From an uncultured Bacteroidales bacterium (GTDB lineage Bacteria > Bacteroidota > Bacteroidia > Bacteroidales > JAUNSR01): a stretch of 45,297 bases of DNA. Shown here one piece after another: positions 36,214 to 43,893 of this stretch (positions within the stretch are counted from its first letter, which is position 1; every line of letters starts with the position of its first letter). Both the position numbers and the translations under genes were made by a program. The stretch spans positions 1 to 45,297 of the forward strand of contig CAMTOJ010000026.1 in the NCBI GenBank assembly GCA_947074145.1. Direction: 5' to 3'. The notes under the pieces were generated by a model that was not told where the DNA came from, ran no database searches, and worked only from the letters and a program-made list of their open reading frames with translations.

Positions 36214-39200
36214 TTAAAATACAATATTTAAACCAATTGTATAGTTTTGATTTGTAGGATTTGATCCGTACTCTCCAAACTTAGCATTCAAGTCATTTCC
36301 AAAAGTTGTTACTTCAGGATCTATGTATTGATTTTCTTTATGTTTCCATAACAAGAAATTGGAGGCATTCGCAGATATTTTCACAGCTTCAATTTTCATA
36401 TTCGAACATATTGACTTTGGTAATGAATATGACAAACTTATGTTACGAAGCTTTAAATAAGAACGATCAATTATTGCATAATCACCACGTCTCAGACCTC
36501 CCTCACTATAGAATGTGTGTAGAGCTGAAGGATTTACCGGTGTTGTATTTTCAACATATCCTCCATTTCCATCACTAACAACAGAATTAGGTATGATAAA
36601 TGGGTTACGATCATTAAGAACACTTTCAGGTGAACTTCCTATCCAATGCATATAATTCTTTGTATAAGAATAAATACTACCTCCATATCGGAAATCTAAT
36701 GTAGCCGATAATGAAAAACCTTTGTATGAGAATGTATTGGTTAGCCCCATACGATACTTCTCATTGATATCCTTACCAAGGAATTGTTCTTCTGTAGTTG
36801 ACATTGGATTACCATTGCCATCTACTACTGTGCATTCAACACCATTAACAACTACTGTTTCAGCCATAGTTGATTTAAACTGACCCATTGCTTTACCTTC
36901 AACTGCATATATACCTACTCCTGAAAAACCGGATAAATAAACTTCATCCAAATCCAAACTCTCAACCTTATTGTAATTCTTTGATAAATTATAAGAAAGA
37001 TTCCAAGAGAAATTTTTTGTACGGATTGGTGTCAAATTAACCATAATTTCAATACCTTGATTTCGAACATCTCCCAAGTTACTCATACGATATCTATATC
37101 CTGAAGACGGATCACATGGTAATTCTGCTATCAGACCCTCTGTAAATCTATTATAGTAAGATAAGTCAAGTCCTAAACGATTATTGAATAACGAAAACTC
37201 AAGACCAAACTCATATTCAGTCGTCATCTCAGGTTTAAGAGCTAAATTTCCCAATGTTGTCGATGTAGTATAGGAATTGATTCCTCCTAATGGGAATTTC
37301 AAATCATCAACACTTGGATAACCCGGGTTAGTTACATATCCTGCTACATATTTATCATATACATAATATGGTTCTGTATCGTTAGCTGTCTTTCCGTAAG
37401 ATGCTCTAACTTTAGCAAAATCAAATACTCCTGTACTTATATCTTGTTGATTAAGAAAATCTGTAATAATATAACTAACCATTGCTCCGGGATAGAAGAA
37501 TGAGTTATTATCCTTTGGTAACGTTGAAGACCAGTCGTTTCTACCTGTTAATGTTAAGTATAAGTAATCCTTATATCCAAAATCAGCATTCATATAAACT
37601 CCGACCAAACGATGTAAAAATCCATCTTCAGTTGATGTGGAAGGTGTCAAAGAATTGCTTAGATCATAGTGTCCCGGGATGTCAATTGAAGATATCTTAC
37701 TTTTCGCTTCATCATATGAACGAGAGTTTAGATTCAAACCCGCAATAACATTGACAGAGAACAAATTCTCTGCAAAACGATCATTAAAACTCAAAAATGC
37801 ATCATGATTTGTCTGTATGCGCTCTCTGTTAATTCTTTCATAATTACCTTGAGATTCAGTTGAAGAACCGGCATTTGGCGCCCCTTCTGTAAACTCAATT
37901 TTTGCTTCATGAGTCTTAGAGATTGAACTTTCATAGTCACCCCCAAATCTATATGTTGCAGAAAGTTTTGGCAATATCTTATATTCTATTTGAAATTTAC
38001 CAAAAACTTTTGTCTTAGTCTGTTCTGCTCCATTTTCATTAAGTATATAATACGGATTTATACCATAAGGAGTAAAATAATTATCAAGATTGTAGAATTT
38101 ATTATTATAATCTTTCATATCTACAATAGAAACATCGGTTGGAATCTCATATAAAGAGCGTAACAATGATGTACCTTGTCCTGAAGCTACAGTTTTATTC
38201 TTTTCACTGCTTACATTAATAGAGGAGCCAATAACAAAATATTTACTTTTATGCTCACCATTAAAAGCTGCAGTATATCTGTCATAAGAGTCATTATTAG
38301 TTGGAATCACTCCGTCTAACGAGTTTTGTGATATAGCAAGATGATAAGTCGTAGCTTCAGTTCCTCCACTCATCGAAACAGAGTTTTTATAACCTACTCC
38401 TAAATCGTAGAAATCTCTAATCCTGTTATTCAGATATTTGTATTTCTTTAGCAATTGACTATTATCAACAACGTTACCCCAAACACGATCGGTGTCATCA
38501 AATGGTGCACCCCAGCTACCATTCTCATCAAGTGCCATATCTCCACTCCATCCGGATCCGAACATTGTCTGTTCTATTGGTAAGAATCCCACTTGTGCAA
38601 AACTGACACTACCATCATAAGATACTTTTAATTTCCCATCTGAGTTTTTACCAGACTTTGTCGTAATCATTACAACTCCATTGGCAGCTCTCGAACCATA
38701 AAGAGCTGTTGCGGCAGCTCCTTTAAGGATTGTCATATCTTCGATATTATCCGGATCCAAAGCATTAATTCCAGAACCAAAGTCTACCTGAGAATTCAAA
38801 TTATCTTTATTTGAACGATTTTGAGTATTTGTGATTGGAACTCCATCAATAATATAAAGCGGCTGATTATTAGTAAATGATGAGAAACCACGTATAATCA
38901 CGTTCTGGGTTGTTCCCATACCTGCAGATGCTGAAACATCTACCCCTGCCACTTTACCTTGCAATGATGCGATTGGATTAGATAACTTAGCTGATGTTAT
39001 ATCATCAGATCCCATTGATGTAGCTGCATAACCTAATGCTTTACGTGAGCGTTTAATACCCATCGCCGTTACAACAACTTCATCAATTAGTTGGGATGAT
39101 GTACCAAGGATAACATCAATGGTTGTTCTTCCATTCACGATTTCCTCCTTTGTGTCCATTCCAATAAAAGAAAATACTAAAGTGGAATTCTTCGGAGCCT

Positions 39201-39390
39201 CAATTGAGTAATCTCCATTTAAAGCCGTAACCGTCCCTGTAAGGGTCCCTTTAACAACGACTGTTACTCCAAGTAGAGGAGTTCCATCCTCTTCCTTGAC
39301 AATTCCTGACACTGTAACATTCTGCGCTAATAACTCAACGCTACTCATTACAATGACCAGAAAAAACATAATGAATTTTTTCATACGCAT
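36214..39390 (-). CDS. SusC/RagA-family TonB-dependent transporter (second locus)
   Basis: This 1058-aa transporter has a signal peptide (1-23, ending LLAQ) and a CarboxypepD_reg-like domain (about 26-96; VSGIVKEEDGTPLLGVTVVV, GDYSIEAP). The TonB box is LIDEVVVTAMG (about 101-111), the plug contains VIIRGFSSFTNNQPLYIIDG, LKGAAATALYGSRAANGVV and MITTKSG, and the barrel ends YTIGLNIVF. DEVVVTAMGIKRSRKALGYA is typical of the RagA-like subgroup. It imports substrate with the SusD encoded 18 bp downstream. It is transcribed from a clear -33/-7 promoter about 80 bp upstream. Unlike most glycan SusC genes it has no enzyme, HTCS or ECF sigma neighbour in its own operon. The composition of the operon suggests oligopeptide uptake; sequence alone does not prove it. 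Confidence 0.92.
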   Translation of the reverse strand: MRMKKFIMFFLVIVMSSVELLAQNVTVSGIVKEEDGTPLLGVTVVVKGTLTGTVTALNGDYSIEAPKNSTLVFSFIGMDTKEEIVNGRTTIDVILGTSSQLIDEVVVTAMGIKRSRKALGYAATSMGSDDITSAKLSNPIASLQGKVAGVDVSASAGMGTTQNVIIRGFSSFTNNQPLYIIDGVPITNTQNRSNKDNLNSQVDFGSGINALDPDNIEDMTILKGAAATALYGSRAANGVVMITTKSGKNSDGKLKVSYDGSVSFAQVGFLPIEQTMFGSGWSGDMALDENGSWGAPFDDTDRVWGNVVDNSQLLKKYKYLNNRIRDFYDLGVGYKNSVSMSGGTEATTYHLAISQNSLDGVIPTNNDSYDRYTAAFNGEHKSKYFVIGSSINVSSEKNKTVASGQGTSLLRSLYEIPTDVSIVDMKDYNNKFYNLDNYFTPYGINPYYILNENGAEQTKTKVFGKFQIEYKILPKLSATYRFGGDYESSISKTHEAKIEFTEGAPNAGSSTESQGNYERINRERIQTNHDAFLSFNDRFAENLFSVNVIAGLNLNSRSYDEAKSKISSIDIPGHYDLSNSLTPSTSTEDGFLHRLVGVYMNADFGYKDYLYLTLTGRNDWSSTLPKDNNSFFYPGAMVSYIITDFLNQQDISTGVFDFAKVRASYGKTANDTEPYYVYDKYVAGYVTNPGYPSVDDLKFPLGGINSYTTSTTLGNLALKPEMTTEYEFGLEFSLFNNRLGLDLSYYNRFTEGLIAELPCDPSSGYRYRMSNLGDVRNQGIEIMVNLTPIRTKNFSWNLSYNLSKNYNKVESLDLDEVYLSGFSGVGIYAVEGKAMGQFKSTMAETVVVNGVECTVVDGNGNPMSTTEEQFLGKDINEKYRMGLTNTFSYKGFSLSATLDFRYGGSIYSYTKNYMHWIGSSPESVLNDRNPFIIPNSVVSDGNGGYVENTTPVNPSALHTFYSEGGLRRGDYAIIDRSYLKLRNISLSYSLPKSICSNMKIEAVKISANASNFLLWKHKENQYIDPEVTTFGNDLNAKFGEYGSNPTNQNYTIGLNIVF

Positions 39391-39467
39391 TTTTAATATA
39401 GTTAGACAAAATAATAGAATATTTACTTTTTACTACAACCTGAATAGCTTTACACACTTTGATGCAA

Positions 39468-39497
39468 CAAAGGTATATATTTTTAAAATATATGCAA
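39468..39497 (-). promoter_or_regulatory. Promoter (-33/-7) of the second SusCD operon
   Basis: On the minus strand TTG (39497-39495) is followed after 19 bp by TACCTTTG (39475-39468). This matches the Bacteroidota TTTG-N19-21-TAnnTTTG consensus, with ATTG at -33. The start codon at 39390 lies about 77 bp downstream. It is the best-formed promoter in the window. Confidence 0.75.
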
Positions 39498-40055
39498 TTT
39501 TTTACCGCATTTCTTTACTTATGCCACCATAAAAGCTATTTACACATCTTTTTGCCATTCGAAAATAGACTTTTTCATCTCAGAAAGTTAAAATGTTTAC
39601 TTAATTTTATATTATATACATCCATATTCACACTTAAGAGCAAAGCAAAACTTTTCCGTTGGCATACAATATGAAATTTGTTATAGATTTTTAATTTAAC
39701 AACGAAATCGTTTGCAAACAGAAAAAATAACTACTATATCTATTTATGGATATATCACAATTAGTTATAATCATCAAGTTCTTATTACAATAAGAGGGAT
39801 ATATTGAAATTATTATATTAAGTTAATTTGCAAGAATATTTAATAAGCGAAAGGGTATTTAGAAAGGTTTTTATGTAAAAAGCGATAAAAATAAGGTAAT
39901 AGAAAAAATTATTTTATATAAGAGTTAGAGTTTATGTACACGAATTTACAAATAGTAGATATCTATAAAATAATTTAGAATTATCATCAAGAGGATTAAA
40001 TTATATAAGATTTTTCTATATGGCATTTATTTAAATTTAATTCTATATACGAAAA

Positions 40056-40081
40056 AAGCAAGACGAAAATTCGTCTTGCTT
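40056..40081 (-). terminator. Rho-independent terminator after the VOC gene
   Basis: AAGCAAGACGAA and TTCGTCTTGCTT form a 12-bp perfect inverted repeat around AA, so the real loop is probably 6-8 nt. On the minus strand it ends in TTTTTTCG. It lies 22 bp past the stop of the VOC gene and ends the acyltransferase-VOC message. Confidence 0.85.
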
Positions 40082-40103
40082 GAAATTGCGGAGATCTAAA
40101 AAT

Positions 40104-40490
40104 TTATTCAGTAATCTCTATAACAATATCTTCCGGCCCACAAATACAACTTTCGTAATAACCATCGCCCGTAAGCCGAGGACCACTTAACACTTTAAAT
40201 CCATCATTCAACATACGTTCAGTAAGTTTATCAACTTTATCTTTTCCTCCAATACTAAATGCAAGATGATGATAACCGCTTTCCCGAAAATTGCGTTCGA
40301 CCCACTCTATCTCTGGTTTATCTATAATCTCTAAACGAGCATCATTGCCGAAACTAAGAAAATAACTTCTGTTTCCTTTGACGGGATTCACATACAATTC
40401 ATTACTTTTAGCATTAAAATATTTAATAAAAAACTCTTTCACTCCCTCTAAGTCTTTAACATGTACAGCGATATGGTCTATTTTAATCAT
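40104..40490 (-). CDS. VOC-family (glyoxalase I-like) metalloprotein
   Basis: This 128-aa protein is a complete VOC domain made of two beta-alpha-beta-beta-beta modules. Probable metal ligands are visible at the usual places: H6 in KIDHIAVHV, E in DARLEIID, H in GYHHLAFSIGG and E in DIVIEITE at the C-terminus. It resembles small YaeR/SMU1112c-type glyoxalase-like proteins annotated as lactoylglutathione lyase. The substrate is unknown and methylglyoxal detoxification is only one option. It lies 17 bp after the acyltransferase gene, so the two are co-transcribed, with a terminator directly after it. No further functional link between the two products is apparent. Confidence 0.85.
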   Translation of the reverse strand: MIKIDHIAVHVKDLEGVKEFFIKYFNAKSNELYVNPVKGNRSYFLSFGNDARLEIIDKPEIEWVERNFRESGYHHLAFSIGGKDKVDKLTERMLNDGFKVLSGPRLTGDGYYESCICGPEDIVIEITE

Positions 40491-40507
40491 AATTTTATTT
40501 CTTAGTT

Positions 40508-41728
40508 TTATTTATTGGTTTTATTTTTCACGATGAAATGCAATCTGAGCCATTCTCGTACTGGTTCATCATATAGTCGCATACATGCATAAGCAACTGC
40601 TAAGGAAAGAAGGAAAACTGATACACCCATAAATACATGAGCTCCAAATGGGACATCAGGATTATTTCCAACCCATGCTATCTGCATATAGATTAATGGG
40701 AAATGGGTAATATATAATGGATAAGATATATCGCCCAGAAACTGACAGACTTTTATTGAACGAGAACCTGTTATCTGACTTCCCGCACCCATCATCACAA
40801 TAATCGGGAACAAAAGCAATACTACAATTGCTTCGTAAGCACCATTCATCCACATATGTTCTGTTCCTCCGATACGAGGCATCACCAATATAGCGGTAAT
40901 AAAGAGCGAACACCAATAAAATCCACCTTTTATCCGAATAAGAGCATTAAGACGCGATAAAAGCAAACCCATAAAGAAAGGATAAAGAAGACGCGAAATA
41001 CCAATATAGAGTTGTTCAGGTGTGACACTCCAACCTCCAATAAAAGTATGTGCATATTTTGTTCTCTCACTTAAAAGTCCAAATAAATCAATATTAAAAG
41101 CTATATCAATGGTAAGATATGAAGCCAGAACAACGAAAATAGTTAATCCTAATTTTGAAAAACGTCGAATAAAAAGGGCGTAAAGTATATTGGCAAGATA
41201 TTCCCACATAAGTGACCACATCGGCCCATTTAAAGAGTTTACTTCCCACCAACCGCGAATATCCATAGAGGGAGGTGTGGGGAACATGAAAAAGCCAACT
41301 ATAATTATTATGACAACTTTCCACCATGGAGTTTCCAAAATCAGAGGAAATGCGCTACAAGCTCCGAAATAAAACAATGCAGCACCCACCAACGTACCCA
41401 TAACAGCCATTGGTTGTAAACGAACCAATCGGCGAACGAAGAAATCTTTGACTGAAAGTTTTCCCCAACGGTCATCGTAAGCATATCCGATAACAAAACC
41501 GGAAAGCAAGAAAAAGAAATCTACGGCCAGATAGCCGTGATTCAATTTTTGATCGATAGGCCCTGATGCATAAGTTTCGAGCAAGTGATAAACTACTACT
41601 AACATAGCTGCGACTCCACGCAATCCGTCTAATATTTCATAACGAGGTTTAGAGCTTAACGTATTTGTTGACATTTTCATTAAAGTATTATATTTTGCAT
41701 TATTCTTTAATGCAAAGAAATCCATCAA
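40508..41728 (-). CDS. Membrane acyltransferase (acyltransferase_3 family)
   Basis: This protein of up to 406 aa has about ten hydrophobic helices and the family start RYEILDGLRGVAAMLVVVYH, where the H at the end of the first helix is the conserved catalytic His. LAVDFFFLLSGFVIGYAYDDRW and ISYPLYITHFPLIYM are further signatures of the O-acetyltransferase/OafA-type group. Such proteins transfer acyl groups to sugars of surface glycans or to other small acceptors. The start is uncertain: Met codons at 41728, 41680 and 41674 are possible, and the shorter forms (MKMSTNTLSS or MSTNTLSS) look more natural. It is divergent from the AraC regulator gene with 72 bp between the outer starts, so the regulator may control it. 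Confidence 0.88.
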   Translation of the reverse strand: MMDFFALKNNAKYNTLMKMSTNTLSSKPRYEILDGLRGVAAMLVVVYHLLETYASGPIDQKLNHGYLAVDFFFLLSGFVIGYAYDDRWGKLSVKDFFVRRLVRLQPMAVMGTLVGAALFYFGACSAFPLILETPWWKVVIIIIVGFFMFPTPPSMDIRGWWEVNSLNGPMWSLMWEYLANILYALFIRRFSKLGLTIFVVLASYLTIDIAFNIDLFGLLSERTKYAHTFIGGWSVTPEQLYIGISRLLYPFFMGLLLSRLNALIRIKGGFYWCSLFITAILVMPRIGGTEHMWMNGAYEAIVVLLLFPIIVMMGAGSQITGSRSIKVCQFLGDISYPLYITHFPLIYMQIAWVGNNPDVPFGAHVFMGVSVFLLSLAVAYACMRLYDEPVREWLRLHFIVKNKTNK

Positions 41729-41768
41729 ACAGTGTCTTTATTTACATTATCGTTTATTATACTTGCAC

Positions 41769-41776
41769 TATATTTG
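41769..41776 (+). promoter_or_regulatory. -7 element of the AraC regulator gene
   Basis: TATATTTG fits TAnnTTTG and lies 24 bp before the ATG at 41801. An AAAGGATAAG stretch just before the ATG could act as a ribosome binding site. No good -33 element was seen. Confidence 0.5.
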
Positions 41777-41800
41777 TATTGAACAAATAAAAGGATAAGA

Positions 41801-42652
41801 ATGACACAAAAAGACAAAAATAATACAAGCAATAAAGAGACATCATTCCTCTTTGACTATGTTCATCTTGATCCTAAAGAACAGATCGGGTTGCATCATC
41901 AATCAACTTGGGAACTCTCATATATTATCTATGGTACAGGAATAAGACTAATCGGAGATACTAACGAACCATTTAAAAGCGGAGAAGTAATATTAATCCC
42001 CCCGCATATCTCGCATTGTTGGTATTTTGATGGAAACGTTACTGACCATCGTGGTCGTATTGCCAATATAACCATTAAGTTTGATAATGATTTTCTAAAT
42101 CGTTGCGCTCAATGTTTTACAGAATTTACATCTTCGATTACTTTTATTAAATCTATTGAGGGGGCTATAAAATTCGATAAAGAAATATCTGTGTTAATTT
42201 CAGACTTATTAATGAAGATGCGCGAACAAAATGATGCAGAGAAAGCTCTGTTGTTTTTAAGAATTCTTCTTCTAATAAGTAACTCTACTTCTCAAACTAT
42301 TGTCGGAAGACAACGACATATAGATAAAGATAAAGAGCGTCTTCGACAAGCGGAAATTTATGTAACATGCAACTTCAAACAAAACATCACTCTCGAAAGT
42401 ATAGCACGTCATATCGGTATGAATCGGGCTTCATTTTGTGTGTTTTTTAAAAAGGCAACAAATCAAACCTTCATCTCCTATCTTAATAGTTATCGTATTG
42501 ATTTAGCATGTCAACTTCTGGAAGAACAAAAAATGAGTATTTCAGAGATATGTTATGCCGTGGGGTTTGATAATATTTCCTATTTTAATCGCGTATTCAA
42601 ACGCTTAAAAGGTGTTTCTCCGGGATCTTTTCGTAAAGTTCCGGATAATTAG
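41801..42652 (+). CDS. AraC-family transcription regulator with cupin sensor domain
   Basis: This 283-aa cytoplasmic regulator has an N-terminal cupin-like sensor (about 15-100; LHHQSTWELSYIIYGTGIRL, SGEVILIPPHISHCWYF) and a C-terminal double helix-turn-helix (about 180-280). The DNA-binding part shows ITLESIARHIGMNRASFCVFF, where the first recognition helix lies, and the AraC signature ISEICYAVGFDNISYFNRVF with KRLKGVSPGSFRK. The cupin pattern is the one usual for Bacteroidota regulators of sugar metabolism or surface-modification genes. The effector is unknown. It is transcribed away from the acyltransferase-VOC pair across a short promoter region, and regulation of that pair is likely. It is 100 bp before the sigma factor gene, which has its own promoter. 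Confidence 0.9.
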   Translation: MTQKDKNNTSNKETSFLFDYVHLDPKEQIGLHHQSTWELSYIIYGTGIRLIGDTNEPFKSGEVILIPPHISHCWYFDGNVTDHRGRIANITIKFDNDFLNRCAQCFTEFTSSITFIKSIEGAIKFDKEISVLISDLLMKMREQNDAEKALLFLRILLLISNSTSQTIVGRQRHIDKDKERLRQAEIYVTCNFKQNITLESIARHIGMNRASFCVFFKKATNQTFISYLNSYRIDLACQLLEEQKMSISEICYAVGFDNISYFNRVFKRLKGVSPGSFRKVPDN

Positions 42653-42709
42653 CATAATGTATTATTGAATAAATTATTTTACCATACCCACACATTGTTA
42701 ATATTAATA

Positions 42710-42738
42710 TATATTTGCAAATCACATTGCAAATACTC
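42710..42738 (+). promoter_or_regulatory. Promoter and candidate operator of the ECF sigma operon
   Basis: TATATTTG (42710-42717) fits the -7 consensus. It overlaps a perfect 10-bp palindrome ATTTGCAAAT (42713-42722), followed 12 bp on by a second TTGCAAAT (42727-42734), so TTGCAAAT occurs twice as a direct repeat around CACA. The sigma factor ATG at 42753 follows 15 bp later. Repeats lying on the transcription start suggest a repressor or autoregulatory site. Confidence 0.5.
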
Positions 42739-42752
42739 TTTAGCTTATTAAC

Positions 42753-43298
42753 ATGACTCATTATGATTTATCAGAAATCATATCTAAGATAGCATATGAT
42801 AATTCTCATAAATTTTTCCGGATTTTATACTTTAAGTACTATGACAAATTCTTCCGTATAGCTTATTATTTTAACAATAATGAAGAGCAGGCAAAAGAGT
42901 GTACTCTTGTAGCATTTGAAAGAATTTGGGAAAACCGACATAAACTTCCTGAGATAAAAGACTTTGACAGCTATATGTTTATCCTGATTAAAAATCTGGC
43001 GATTAAACAAATACCCGGATCAGAAATACTATCATATAATGAGAGTGATAATTATGATATACCCGATAACACCTCTCCTGAATCAGAATTAATCAATGAT
43101 GAATTATTTAAAATTTATACCGATTGTATAAATGATATGCCGGAAAAAATGCGAGATGCATATATAAAGGTGAAAGAAGAAAACATGAGTTATAAAGCTG
43201 TTGCATCAGAAATGAATGTTAGCGAAAAAACTATTGATACTCAAATACAAAGAGCAGTAAAACGCCTGAGAGATAAAATAAACGAATATTTTAATTAA
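42753..43298 (+). CDS. ECF RNA polymerase sigma factor (sigma-70 family, Bacteroidetes type)
   Basis: This 181-aa protein has the two DNA-binding regions of ECF sigma factors. Region 2 is about residues 20-85 (FRILYFKYYDKFFRIAYYF, ERIWENRHKLPEIKDFDSYM). Region 4 is about 118-178 (INDMPEKMRDAYIKVKEE, YKAVASEMNVSEKTIDTQIQ, RAVKRLRDKINEYF). No sigma1 or sigma3 domain is present. With the two genes that follow it forms a cell-surface signalling cassette: when the TonB-dependent transducer binds its ligand, the anti-sigma factor releases this protein and the transporter operon is transcribed. The sensed ligand is unknown. It is separated from the anti-sigma gene by 76 bp, which carry a short CCCT-TTGT-AGGG hairpin at 43309-43320. 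Confidence 0.92.
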   Translation: MTHYDLSEIISKIAYDNSHKFFRILYFKYYDKFFRIAYYFNNNEEQAKECTLVAFERIWENRHKLPEIKDFDSYMFILIKNLAIKQIPGSEILSYNESDNYDIPDNTSPESELINDELFKIYTDCINDMPEKMRDAYIKVKEENMSYKAVASEMNVSEKTIDTQIQRAVKRLRDKINEYFN

Positions 43299-43374
43299 TT
43301 TTTTTCACCCCTTTGTAGGGAATTTGCTTTTATTATTACTCTTTATAATAAAGTATATAAATTACTTATTATTT

Positions 43375-43887
43375 ATGAAAACAGATAAGGTAATAGAGGC
43401 ATTAAACAGATCTACCAAATCACCAGGTAAAGGTTATGGAGCAGAAGAGAATTTAGATGTTCTTATTCAACGTATTTCTCCACAAAAAAACAAACTCAGT
43501 TTAAAACGATATATTTCTGCGGCAGCAGCTTCTGTCGCCATAATGTTTGTGATAGCTGGCACTGCGATTACTCTCTATAAACAAGAAGCTTCCCATAATG
43601 ATATTGCTATTGAGAAGAATCTCGAAACTTTGTGTCCAAATTTCAATACAGAAAATAAAACATGGTATTTTGAAAACTCTGACATAACAGAAATATTCTC
43701 GCAACTTTCTGCTTTCTATCAGATTAATATTAACATGAAAAACTATAAAACACCTCGATATATAAGAGCTGAATTTACCCAAGATGATGAAATATACGAA
43801 ATTATATCTCTTGTAATGTTTGCCGCGGGTTGTGAATATAAAGTTGAAAATGAAAATAGTAATATAAATATACTGATAGAAAATTAA
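43375..43887 (+). CDS. Short anti-sigma factor with DUF4974 domain (FecR-like, lacking the FecR domain)
   Basis: The ATG at 43375 (MKTDKVIEALNRST) gives 170 aa; an upstream in-frame start at 43324 would add 17 hydrophobic residues with no function. The N-terminal cytoplasmic part (1-45) should bind the sigma factor. One membrane helix follows (about 47-70, YISAAAASVAIMFVIAGTAI). The periplasmic part ends in a DUF4974/STN-like fold (WYFENSDITEIFSQLSAFYQ, then EIISLVMFAAGCEYKVENEN). Typical Bacteroidota anti-sigma factors exceed 300 aa and have a FecR domain in between; here only about 30 residues link helix and DUF4974. The reading frame is clean, so this is a short natural variant and not obviously a broken gene. 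It lies between sigma factor and transducer (6 bp before the latter). Confidence 0.8.
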   Translation: MKTDKVIEALNRSTKSPGKGYGAEENLDVLIQRISPQKNKLSLKRYISAAAASVAIMFVIAGTAITLYKQEASHNDIAIEKNLETLCPNFNTENKTWYFENSDITEIFSQLSAFYQININMKNYKTPRYIRAEFTQDDEIYEIISLVMFAAGCEYKVENENSNINILIEN

Positions 43888-43893
43888 GGGGTA

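Larger units (their letters stand above)
39391..40103. other. Long AT-rich intergenic region
   Basis: These 713 bp separate the second SusCD operon from the VOC/acyltransferase pair, all on the minus strand. It holds the SusC promoter near its lower end (39468-39497) and the terminator of the VOC gene at its upper end (40056-40081). The middle 550 bp are very AT-rich, with a TTTGCAAA palindrome near 39710 and no convincing ORF or RNA gene. Confidence 0.65.

Noticed and set aside
43324..43374. Longer start for the anti-sigma gene adding MLLLLLFIIKYINYLLF
   Set aside because: The extension is an AT-rich hydrophobic run in the leader and would put a second membrane segment before the cytoplasmic sigma-binding part, reversing the topology.
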